Shown here: in pieces, positions 1 to 6,385 of the stretch
How positions within the stretch are numbered: the first letter of the stretch is position 1
Layout of the letters: every line of letters starts with the position of its first letter
DNA from: Planctomycetaceae bacterium
GTDB lineage: Bacteria > Planctomycetota > Planctomycetia > Pirellulales > PALSA-1355
Length of the DNA: 13,393 nucleotides
Reading direction: 5' to 3'
Assembly (NCBI GenBank): GCA_005773095.1
Contig: SXHT01000370.1
Location: 1 to 13,393, forward strand
Translations under genes and position numbers: made by a program
Notes under the pieces: model-generated
Databases searched by the model: none
Told to the model about the DNA's origin: nothing
The model's input: the letters and a program-made list of their open reading frames with translations, nothing else

Positions 1-169
1 CATCGCCCGTCAGCCGCCAGTTGTCTCGCTGCCGGACACCCATGACTTGCCCGGGATAAAGAGCCCGGTAGTAGTGCAGCGCGTTGTAGCCCGCCACACC
101 GGAAATCCCGGTAATTAAGAGGGGCAGCGGCGGATCGACCGAGGGCGGAAATCGAGACATCCGGCCCAT
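1..169 (-). CDS. SDR/RmlD-type sugar-nucleotide reductase or epimerase, N-terminal fragment
   Basis: Only the first 56 codons lie in the window; the gene continues past base 1. The peptide carries a beta strand followed by a glycine-rich Rossmann turn, TGISGVAGYN at residues 20-29, then an Ala/Tyr-rich helix (ALHYYRALYPG) and a second strand ending near VMGVRQRDNW. This is the NAD(P)-binding start of the extended short-chain dehydrogenase family, which includes dTDP-4-dehydrorhamnose reductase and NDP-sugar epimerases. Such enzymes act in the cytoplasm on nucleotide sugars for cell-surface polysaccharide. Two in-frame ATGs are possible, at 169 and 160; neither has a strong Shine-Dalgarno. The substrate cannot be told from the fragment, because the catalytic Tyr-x-x-x-Lys lies outside the window. 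Confidence 0.75.
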   Translation of the reverse strand, partial: MGRMSRFPPSVDPPLPLLITGISGVAGYNALHYYRALYPGQVMGVRQRDNWRLTGD

Positions 170-651
170 TGTAGGATTGCTGGCCGAGGCAAGAAACCGT
201 GGCTGATCTGGAAATTTGGGCGGAATGCAAATTTATCGGACGTGGATTACGGGTTTGGAAAATCATTCGACTGACCAAACGCCTCATCCGCCTGGCCGCA
301 TAAGCCAACGACTAATTCAGAAAGTGCATTTCAAGTGTGCCTTGAACTTTATCCGTCGACTGAGGCGGCATCGATGCTCATCGAGTTCCGGCCGGCACAC
401 TATTTGTCATCAAGCTGATGGCGCTTTCTTAGATTCCGCGGCATACTTAGGTTCAGGTTGCGCGCGTGGTGCTGAAAGACCCAACGCAGTTGGCGCAGCC
501 GCCCAAATCGCCATCTAAAGCCCCTTCTGGGCTCCTGATTAGCGCGCAGTTTGTCCCTGGGGTGAAATAGACCGCTGCACTTTCGCATGGTGCGCCAGAT
601 GGGCGCATCATTCGCCCCGAAGCGAGCAGATAGCTGTCTATCTGGCCAGAT
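170..651. other. Gene-poor spacer with short hairpins
   Basis: I find no convincing gene in these 482 bases. The only open frames are a 100-codon plus-strand frame (216-518) and a 62-codon minus-strand frame (400-588), both of low-complexity, Arg/His-rich composition with no recognisable motif. The minus-strand frame is in phase with the truncated oxidoreductase just upstream and is separated from it by a single TAG. Small perfect hairpins are present: AGCCC/GGGCT at 519-533, TGCGCC/GGCGCA at 591-607, and CAGATAG/CTATCTG at 627-644, the last followed by the palindrome TCTGGCCAGA at 641-650. None has a convincing T-run, so I do not call a terminator. The stretch may be decayed sequence. Confidence 0.5.
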
Positions 652-1449
652 CTACAGCGTCCACGGGGATCGCATCTCGGGCATGATCAGCCCGTTCGCC
701 AAGTTAAAACGCCACCAAAAATGACAACGCTTCGGCGTGTACGGCGCCAGCGGCGTATGCCCGAGCCAGAAGTCATAGTCAAACCCTTCGGGCACCGTTT
801 CCTCAGGCGGCATCTCGGTGAGCTTTCTGGCCGCCTGATGATGCCCGTCTGAACACGGCAAGTTCACCCGTATGGTGTGGAGCTTGCCAATGCGGCCGTT
901 GCGAACCAGTTCGCAGGCGAACCGGGCATTGCCTCCGGACCGCTCATGGCTGCCCGTCTGCAAGATACGATCGTTCTTCTTCAGCGCTTCAACGATCGCC
1001 CGTCCTTCGCCGATCGAGTTCGCCAACGGTTTTTCGCAGTAGATGTCTTTGCCGGCGTTGGCGGCAGCGACGGAGGCTATCGCATGCCAGTGATCGGGCG
1101 TCGTGACGGTTACGGCATCGATATCTTCCCGTGCCAGCAGTTCCCGAAAGTCCTCGTACGCCTGGCAGTCCTCGTTCCCGTACTTGCCGTTCACGAAGTC
1201 CCGAGCCCGGTTGCGATGACCAGCATCCACATCGCATACGGCAACATACTGCACGTCTGGCAGGCTCATGTGGGCTCGCATCATGCCCATGCCCTGCCCG
1301 CCCGTACCAATCGCTCCCATGACAATCTTCTCGCTGGGAGGCACGGCATCCGCACCCAGGACGCGGGAAGAAACGAAATAGGGTGCAGCCAGCGAGGCAG
1401 CCCCTGCTTGGAGAACCTGGCGACGAGATAGGGCGATTTGCTCGGACAT
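652..1449 (-). pseudogene. Gfo/Idh/MocA family oxidoreductase with Tat signal, C-terminally truncated
   Basis: The 265-residue product opens with a twin-arginine signal (SRRQVLQAG, residues 8-16, then an Ala-rich hydrophobic stretch), so it would be exported folded through Tat. A Rossmann NAD(P) site GAIGTGGQG (45-53) follows, then the TTPDHWH segment (116-122) and the hallmark EKP (139-141). These mark the Gfo/Idh/MocA family, which oxidises or reduces sugars and cyclitols. Members of this type usually run about 420-460 residues. Here similarity stops after HFWWRF (residue 248, base about 705), where intact homologues continue with an Asp/Gly-rich segment into the substrate-binding domain. 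Seventeen unrelated residues follow before the TAG at 652-654. I found no continuation in the other minus-strand frames nearby. The start at 1449 is chosen because MSEQIALSRRQ fits the family and AGGGAAG lies just upstream; an upstream extension to 1521 would bury the signal peptide. It is probably non-functional, or at least lacks the second domain. Confidence 0.75.
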
Positions 1450-1574
1450 GAAGGAATCTTCCCTGCGGATGATGGAACACGATGGGCTCGAACGCGTGAC
1501 GGATTGTAGCAAAACCAGCACGGGCGTGCCTCAAGAGGAAAGAGCTGGCACGCGAGCGTTCTAGCCCGACTTCC

Positions 1575-1593
1575 CCACTATCACTGATAGGGA
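1575..1593. promoter_or_regulatory. tet-operator-like palindrome
   Basis: Read on the minus strand, this 19-base site is TCCCTATCAGTGATAGTGG. The Tn10 tetO2 operator is TCCCTATCAGTGATAGAGA, so 17 of 19 positions agree and the first 16 are identical. The core CTATCA-C-TGATAG (1578-1590) is a perfect palindrome with one central base, the expected form for a TetR-family dimer. It lies about 126 bp upstream of the truncated oxidoreductase start and points the right way to sit in that gene's promoter region. No TetR-family regulator is in the window, so the binding protein is unknown and the function is inferred only from the palindrome. Confidence 0.4.
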
Positions 1594-1652
1594 ATTTGTT
1601 TCCCCTGAGGCTACCAGGGAGAGACGCCCCCACCCCTTTGCCTCTTTTGCCG

Positions 1653-1746
1653 ATGGGGATGGAGTTGGGAACTCGCTGAGCACAAAATGCAGATCGATCA
1701 GCGCCAAATGCGGCTCGATTTGGCAACTGCTGCGCACCATCCCCAT
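1653..1746. repeat. Nested inverted repeats
   Basis: ATGGGGATGG (1653-1662) is repeated as its exact reverse complement CCATCCCCAT (1737-1746). Between them sits a perfect 7-bp hairpin, GCCAAAT (1703-1709) and ATTTGGC (1718-1724), with an 8-base loop. The arrangement could fold as a branched structure. It might be a structured RNA or a decayed small palindromic element. No target-site duplication or family identity is evident. Confidence 0.4.
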
Positions 1747-1936
1747 TGCCGATCAGTGTCGGAGATGAATTAGAAGCTCTCCAGGAAGGTGTCGATGTGC
1801 TCCTCGATGCACAACTTTTGAACGTCGGCGACGAGCCGACAAGGGAACCTACGGATGCGGCACTCGCGGAACGTGGTCATCACTTCGCTAGCCATCGTGT
1901 TTACCGTGACGCTCAACGATGGCAACAGCCATGCGC

Positions 1937-2317
1937 TCAGTCCAACAAGAATTCGGGCAGCCGACAAACGCGCCCCTCTTTGTTAATGCATGCCACGGTG
2001 CTGCGCCCTTCAGCGATCCGCTCTTCCCCGCGATGAACAATGTATTCGTGAACGATGCGAGCGCCTTTGGCTTCCACGGCCCGGGTGGTGATATGCAGCA
2101 CGTCGTCGAAGGTTGCGCCGCCCACGTAGCGGCAGGCGATTTCCGAGACCACGAGCATATAGCCCCTTGCTTCTAAATCGCGATAACTCTTGCCCAGCGA
2201 GCGCAGCAACTCCACGCGACCCTGCTCGAAGTACGTAAAAAAGTTGGCATGATGGAGCCGGCCTTGACCGTCGGTCTCCTGATAGCGGACTCGGACTTCA
2301 ATGGTGTGAGCGAGCAT
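1937..2317 (-). CDS. YbgC/4-hydroxybenzoyl-CoA thioesterase family protein (hotdog fold)
   Basis: The 126-residue product fits the single-hotdog acyl-CoA thioesterases, usually 125-150 residues, which hydrolyse acyl-CoA thioesters in the cytoplasm. The diagnostic block is RYQETDGQG-RLHHANFFTYFEQGRVELLR (residues 11-39). D16 sits where family members carry the catalytic Asp, and the HHANFFTYFEQGR segment matches the family pattern H-A-N-Y-x-x-x-F-E-x-x-R. The rest (VVSEIACRYVGGATFDDVL, then the beta strands carrying HEYIVHRGEERIAEG) follows the hotdog sheet. The start at 2317 (MLAHTIEVRVRYQETD) fits family length; a GTG at 2392 would add 25 residues of low-quality sequence. No clear Shine-Dalgarno is seen at either start. 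It is transcribed divergently from the LRR lipoprotein. The substrate, a short-chain or aromatic acyl-CoA, cannot be judged from sequence. Confidence 0.85.
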   Translation of the reverse strand: MLAHTIEVRVRYQETDGQGRLHHANFFTYFEQGRVELLRSLGKSYRDLEARGYMLVVSEIACRYVGGATFDDVLHITTRAVEAKGARIVHEYIVHRGEERIAEGRSTVACINKEGRVCRLPEFLLD

Positions 2318-2414
2318 GAGGTGGCACTTGAAGATCTTGAGCGCGTACGATACAGGGTTTTGATTGGATTGGCAATTTTGCCCCAGCCCCACCAGGGCCC
2401 ATCAGTTATCCGCT

Positions 2415-2481
2415 GTAGGGCCGGCTGTGCCGGCCGGATTCGCGTGACTTTCCCATCCACGGCCGACAAAGCCGGCCCTAC
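2415..2481. repeat. GC-rich imperfect palindrome (planctomycete-type intergenic repeat)
   Basis: The left arm 2415-2435 and right arm 2461-2481 are reverse complements over 21 bp with two mismatches. They include a perfect 12-bp outer pair, GTAGGGCCGGCT and AGCCGGCCCTAC, around a 25-base loop. The element lies in the spacer between the divergent thioesterase and LRR lipoprotein genes. From memory, repeats built on TAGGGCCGGC are frequent between genes in planctomycete genomes; copy number here cannot be tested from one window. There is no T-run, so it is not an obvious terminator. Confidence 0.65.
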
Positions 2482-2609
2482 CAGGTTGCCGAATTTAAAA
2501 CACTGATCGGCCCTGCCAGCCCCACCCGAACGGTTGCGGCAATCCATTTCGCGAGCAATAATCATTGGGGTTGAGCGTGGAATGATGATGGGCGCAGCAC
2601 GGGGTAGCT

Positions 2610-2999
2610 ATGATGTTCCTTCGGCCGTATGATAAGAGTCTGCTCACGTTGCTGGGCATGCTCGCATTGTCCATCACCGGTTGTGGGAACGCCGCCAAAG
2701 AACAGGCGGCGTTTCGCAAGATTAAGCAGCAGGGGGGCAAGATTGAACTGCATAGCCACGGACCCGAGATAACTTTTTCGAGCCTGCCCATCACCGATGA
2801 CGACCTGATCTGCCTGGAGGAACTCCCCCATGTTCACCTGGTAATACTCGAATTCGTTGATATTACCGACAGGGGATTGGACCATTTGCTGCGGATTGGG
2901 CAATTGGATGGGCTTAGCATTCGCCGCACCAAGATCACCGACGAAGGCATCGAAAAGCTAAAAAAAAAGTTCCCGGACCTGAACGTTCGCGTCTACTAG
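2610..2999 (+). CDS. Small leucine-rich-repeat lipoprotein
   Basis: The 129-residue product begins with a lipoprotein signal: a positive start, a hydrophobic core (LLTLLGMLALSI), and the lipobox SITGC with the modified Cys at residue 25. It should therefore be cleaved by signal peptidase II and anchored to a membrane. The mature part carries two to three irregular leucine-rich-repeat units, recognisable as ITDDDLICLEELPHVHLVILEF, ITDRGLDHLLRIGQLDGLSIRRT and ITDEGIEKLKKKFPDL. This I-T-D-x-G-L pattern is typical of planctomycete LRR proteins, which serve as protein-binding scaffolds. ATGs at 2610 and 2613 are both possible; GGGG lies a few bases upstream. A run of nine A bases (2960-2968) near the 3' end encodes part of LKKKF and could slip. 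The ABC exporter operon lies 248 bp downstream on the same strand, with no sign of co-transcription. The exact partner is unknown. Confidence 0.8.
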   Translation: MMFLRPYDKSLLTLLGMLALSITGCGNAAKEQAAFRKIKQQGGKIELHSHGPEITFSSLPITDDDLICLEELPHVHLVILEFVDITDRGLDHLLRIGQLDGLSIRRTKITDEGIEKLKKKFPDLNVRVY

Positions 3000-3041
3000 C
3001 GCAGAAATTGCCGTGCCCGCCAATTCGAGGCGTCGTCATGG

Positions 3042-3053
3042 GTCACGTGTGAC
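3042..3053. promoter_or_regulatory. Short palindrome upstream of the ABC operon
   Basis: GTCAC-gt-GTGAC is a perfect 5-bp dyad with a 2-base centre. It lies about 195 bp before the first permease start in an otherwise featureless 248-bp spacer. It has the size and symmetry of a dimeric repressor or activator site, but short dyads like this also arise by chance, and no regulator is nearby. Confidence 0.2.
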
Positions 3054-3247
3054 GGACCGCCAAGATCCCTCGCGGCCACCTGGGGTGTATGGGCATGTGG
3101 GCAACGCAGGGAAGACGCCTCCAAAGAGCGGCTTCACTCTTTGCATCGTCGCCAAGTTTGGCTAAGGTAATCGTGAGAGTTTTCGGGGGCCGTAGGGGCA
3201 TTGCCTAGCCGCTCGCCGAAAGCGTCCCATCGGAAGTGCACCGCGAC

Positions 3248-4399
3248 ATGCGATTTGGCAGCTTCATCATCAAGAACCTGTTGCGGCGGCGATTTCGTTC
3301 CATGTTGACCGCACTTGGTGTAGCCATTGCCATTGCGGCGGTGGTGGCTTTGTTGGGACTTGCCAGCGGGCTTCGTCGCAGCGCGGCGGAAAGATTTGAG
3401 AGCCGCGGCATCGACCTGGTGGTTTTGCGGGCCGGAATTGCGCAACGGCTCAACAGCAGTCTCAACCAGGCGATTGGCGGACGGTTAGCCCAACTCAAGC
3501 ACGTGAAAGGGGTTGCGGCCTGCCTTACCGACATGGTGTCATTCGACGAGACCAGCTATATCGGCGTGCCCGTGCATGGCTGGCCGGCCGACAGTTTCGC
3601 ATACTCCAGCATCCACGTGACCGACGGGCGGCAACTTCGCGAAACGGATTCGGGCAAAGTCATGTTGGGAGCCCGACTCGCCAGGGACTTGGGAAAGAAG
3701 GTCGGCCAGACGCTTCAGATCGAAGGCTCGTCATTTGAAGTTGCCGCTGTATATGAGGGGGCCAGCATGTTTGACAATAGCTCCGCAATCGTGCCGTTGG
3801 CTGATTTGCAAAGGTTGATGGACCGGCCCGAGCAAGTCACCGAATTTCAAATTGCGGTGACCAGCGCTGCCGAACAGCGCAAGGCGGCGATCGAAGAAAT
3901 GTGCCACGAGATTGAGAGCTTACGTGGCGCCAATGGCAAGTTGCTTGGTCTTGCCGCGCTGCCTACCGAAGAATTTATCAACAAGAACACGGAGATCAAA
4001 CTTACCGACGCCATGGCCTGGATGACGTCTGCAATCGCGCTGATGATTGGCTCCGTGGGGATGCTGAACACGATGGTGATGTCAGTGCTTGAACGCACGC
4101 AGGAGATTGGCATCCTCCGTGCCATTGGATGGCGCCAAGGCCGGATCGTGTGGATGGTTTTGTGCGAGGCCTTTTTATTGAGCTTGATTGGAGCGATCAT
4201 GGGGGTCGTGTTTGCGATTGCGCTTACGCAATCGCTGGCCTCGTTTTCGCCCCTGCAATCGTACGTACGGAGCGATATGTCGCCGCTAATAATCACCTCC
4301 GGTTTTGCCATGGCGGCTTTGGTGGCACTTGTGGGTGGAGCCTACCCCGCGATTCGCGGCGCCAGATTGCCCCCTACGGAAGCGTTGCGCTACGAATGA
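3248..4399 (+). CDS. ABC exporter permease, MacB/FtsX type (first of two)
   Basis: The 383-residue product has the MacB/LolC/FtsX architecture: one N-terminal membrane helix (about 20-40), a large extracytoplasmic domain (about 41-255), and three C-terminal helices (about 256-280, 302-328, 346-366). The cytoplasmic stretch LERTQEIGILRAIGW (281-295) is the conserved FtsX coupling segment that contacts the ATPase. Such permeases do not form a classical pore; they transmit ATP-driven movement to the periplasmic domain to extract or expel lipoproteins, peptides or drugs. The ATG at 3248 is preferred over the GTG at 3236 because it aligns with the second permease (MRFGSFIIKNL against MRFFSILFKNL). 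GGAAG lies upstream. Its TGA (4397-4399) overlaps the GAGG that serves the ATPase gene, which suggests translational coupling. The two permeases share PLA-LQRLMDRP and the AMAWMTS-IA helix and are clear paralogues, so a heterodimer is expected. Confidence 0.9.
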   Translation: MRFGSFIIKNLLRRRFRSMLTALGVAIAIAAVVALLGLASGLRRSAAERFESRGIDLVVLRAGIAQRLNSSLNQAIGGRLAQLKHVKGVAACLTDMVSFDETSYIGVPVHGWPADSFAYSSIHVTDGRQLRETDSGKVMLGARLARDLGKKVGQTLQIEGSSFEVAAVYEGASMFDNSSAIVPLADLQRLMDRPEQVTEFQIAVTSAAEQRKAAIEEMCHEIESLRGANGKLLGLAALPTEEFINKNTEIKLTDAMAWMTSAIALMIGSVGMLNTMVMSVLERTQEIGILRAIGWRQGRIVWMVLCEAFLLSLIGAIMGVVFAIALTQSLASFSPLQSYVRSDMSPLIITSGFAMAALVALVGGAYPAIRGARLPPTEALRYE

Positions 4400-4406
4400 G
4401 GACCGT

Positions 4407-5171
4407 ATGAACAAGAACCAGACAGTCGCGTCGAATCCCAATTCCCTGCTTCGTGCCGAGCGCATCTCGCGTACCTATTCCGATGGCAGTGTGACGGCGT
4501 TGGACGACGTATCGCTCGATATCCTACGGGGCCAGTACGTGGCGATCATGGGTCCCAGCGGCAGCGGCAAATCGACGCTGCTTAATTTGCTGGGCGCTCT
4601 CGACCGCCCGACAGCCGGCGAGATCTACTTCGAGAACCAGCCTCTTTCGAGCTGGAAGAATCTCGACGGGTTTCGCTCGCACAAACTCGGCTTCGTGTTT
4701 CAATCGTTCTATCTCCTGCCCACGCTGACCGCGGTCGAGAATGTGCAGATTCCCATGTTTGAGACCAGCCTGCCCTCGTCGGAGCGCGTGAAGCGGGCCA
4801 AGGACTTGCTTGAAGCGGTTGGCATGAGCCATCGGGCCAACCACATGCCGCTGAAGTTATCGGTTGGCGAACGGCAGCGCGTGGCGATAGCCCGCGCCTT
4901 GGCAAACAATCCCGCCCTGCTGTTGGCTGACGAACCAACCGGCAATCTGGACTCCCGCAGCGGCGCTGCCGTGCTCGACTTATTTGATGAGCTGCATCAA
5001 AACCGCGGAGTGACGATTGTCGTGATCACGCACGGACAGGAAGTCGCCGATCGAGCCGAGCGTGTGATTTGGATACGGGACGGCCACGTGCTGCAAGATG
5101 GCGAAAGCCATGATCCACCCGCGGATTTTGATTCTTTTCGCGTGCACGCGAAACGAGAAACCAGAGCATGA
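4407..5171 (+). CDS. ABC exporter ATPase, MacB/LolD type
   Basis: The 254-residue protein is a complete ATP-binding subunit. The motifs are Walker A GPSGSGKST (49-57), the Q-loop VFQSF with Q99, the signature LSVGERQRVAIARAL (151-165), Walker B LLLADEP with the catalytic Glu176, the D-loop GNLD, and the H-loop His209 in VVITHG. The signature reads LSVGE instead of LSGGQ, a mild departure seen in some exporters. Length and motif spacing match the LolD/MacB ATPase subfamily, which powers envelope machines from the cytoplasmic face. The start at 4407 is set by GAGG five bases upstream and by family length; the longer open frame from 4305 lies inside the upstream permease gene. The last four bases, ATGA, are shared with the start of the next permease, so the three genes form a tight operon. 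Confidence 0.95.
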   Translation: MNKNQTVASNPNSLLRAERISRTYSDGSVTALDDVSLDILRGQYVAIMGPSGSGKSTLLNLLGALDRPTAGEIYFENQPLSSWKNLDGFRSHKLGFVFQSFYLLPTLTAVENVQIPMFETSLPSSERVKRAKDLLEAVGMSHRANHMPLKLSVGERQRVAIARALANNPALLLADEPTGNLDSRSGAAVLDLFDELHQNRGVTIVVITHGQEVADRAERVIWIRDGHVLQDGESHDPPADFDSFRVHAKRETRA

Positions 5172-6292
5172 GATTTTTCTCGATCCTATTCAAGAACTTG
5201 TTCAGGCGCAAGACGCGATCGCTGCTGACGATCGTCGGTCTGGCGGTGGCGGTCGAGGCAACGGTGGCGCTGGTGGGCGTGGCCTCGCGTTTCGAGCAGT
5301 CTTATTATGAACTCTATGATCGGACCGGCGTCGATCTGGTGGTGCAGGAGAGTGGCGGATCGCAAATGCTCAATCGCGGAATCAAGGAAGACTTCGGCCA
5401 GAAAATTCTGGAATTGCCGACGGTCAAGAAAGCCGTGGGAGGCCTGGTCGACGTTATCGCCTTCGAGGATTACGACCTGTTCATGGTTGTCGTCAATGGT
5501 TGGCCGCCGGGCAGCCAGCTTTTCGATCACATGAAAATCGTGGCGGGCGAACCGCTTAAACCCGAGCACCAAAACCATGTTCTGTTGGGAAAAGTGTTGG
5601 CAGCCAATCTTGGCAAACGGGTCGGCGATACCGTCGACATGTACGCGGAACCGATGAAAGTCGTGGGCATCTGCGAAAGCTTCAATGTCTATGAAAATGG
5701 CGCGGTGATCATTCCCCTGGCCACGCTCCAACGTCTGATGGATCGGCCGACGCGAGTGAGCGCTTTCCTTGTCGAATCCAAAGACCGCACACCGGACGGA
5801 GTGCAAAAACTCAAACAGCAAATCGAGTCATTAGCCACCGGCATTACCGCGGAGCCGATGAAGTCGTTCGTCGGAAGCGTCAGTCACATCAAAGTAAGCC
5901 GGGCGATGGCCTGGATGACCTCCGGAATCGCCTTTGTGATTGGAGCGGTGGGGATGCTCAACACGATGGCAATGGCGGTCCATGAACGGATCAAAGAGAT
6001 CGGCACACTTCGGGCCATGGGCTGGAAGAAAGCCCGCGTGGTTAAAATGATCCTCGGCGAATCACTGCTTTTGAGCCTGGCAGGTGCGGTGCTCGGTAGC
6101 GGCGCGGCCGTGCTCATTACCCGGTACTTCGCCACGTTTCCGGCCACGGCGGGATTTGTTGACGGCTATATTGCGCCGGAATTCATCGGGCTCGGCTTCT
6201 TGCTGGCCGTGGTGGTGGGCGTGGCGGGAGCGGCGTATCCTGCATGGTGGGGGGCCAGCTTGTCGCCCGTCGAAGCGCTGCGGAAGAAATAA
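5168..6292 (+). CDS. ABC exporter permease, MacB/FtsX type (second of two)
   Basis: This 374-residue paralogue of the first permease has the same layout: an N-terminal helix (about 19-40), an extracytoplasmic domain (about 41-245), and three C-terminal helices (about 247-271, 293-318, 338-358). The coupling segment HERIKEIGTLRAMGW lies at 272-286. The start ATG overlaps the ATPase stop (ATGA), so translation is coupled. An oddity is Glu30 in the middle of the first membrane helix (LAVAVEATVALVG), where the first permease has Ala; a buried acid may pair with a residue of the partner. The permease-ATPase-permease order matches lolC-lolD-lolE of E. coli, but the helices and coupling segment read as MacB/DevC type, and no membrane-fusion protein or outer-membrane factor is adjacent. 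The substrate is unknown. The gene converges on the minus-strand gene ending at 6386, and I see no clear terminator in the 93-bp gap. Confidence 0.9.
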   Translation: MRFFSILFKNLFRRKTRSLLTIVGLAVAVEATVALVGVASRFEQSYYELYDRTGVDLVVQESGGSQMLNRGIKEDFGQKILELPTVKKAVGGLVDVIAFEDYDLFMVVVNGWPPGSQLFDHMKIVAGEPLKPEHQNHVLLGKVLAANLGKRVGDTVDMYAEPMKVVGICESFNVYENGAVIIPLATLQRLMDRPTRVSAFLVESKDRTPDGVQKLKQQIESLATGITAEPMKSFVGSVSHIKVSRAMAWMTSGIAFVIGAVGMLNTMAMAVHERIKEIGTLRAMGWKKARVVKMILGESLLLSLAGAVLGSGAAVLITRYFATFPATAGFVDGYIAPEFIGLGFLLAVVVGVAGAAYPAWWGASLSPVEALRKK

Positions 6293-6385
6293 TGGAAGGG
6301 CCAGCCAGCCAACAGCAGGACACATCGGTTGCAAATTCTCCGGGAAAATGAGCCATTCCCTGCCCCGCGGATTTCCGGCCTGGCG

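Larger units (their letters stand above)
1450..1936. other. Gene-poor spacer rich in inverted repeats
   Basis: These 487 bases hold no gene I can support. They contain the tet-operator-like palindrome (1575-1593), the hairpin GGGAA/TTCCC (1590-1604), a 10-bp inverted repeat pair at 1653-1662 and 1737-1746, the 7-bp hairpin GCCAAAT/ATTTGGC (1703-1724), and a GCCATCG/CGATGGC pair (1891-1897 and 1917-1923) just downstream of the thioesterase stop. That last pair could help end the thioesterase transcript, but it has a 19-base loop and no T-run. A 41-codon minus-strand frame starts at 1895, but has no ribosome-binding site and no recognisable motif. Confidence 0.5.

Noticed and set aside
519..533. 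Possible terminator hairpin AGCCC/GGGCT
   Set aside because: The stem is only 5 bp and no real T-run follows on either strand.
989..1726. 245-codon minus-strand open frame overlapping the oxidoreductase
   Set aside because: It is an alternative frame of the same strand, with no motif, while the overlapping frame has the Tat signal, Rossmann site and EKP.
1770..1895. 41-codon minus-strand ORF downstream of the thioesterase
   Set aside because: It has an ATG, but no ribosome-binding site and no recognisable motif, and it starts in a hairpin region. It is too weak to call without conservation.
5186..5821. 211-codon minus-strand open frame opposite the second permease
   Set aside because: It is His/Asp-rich antisense to a clear ABC permease, with no independent signal.
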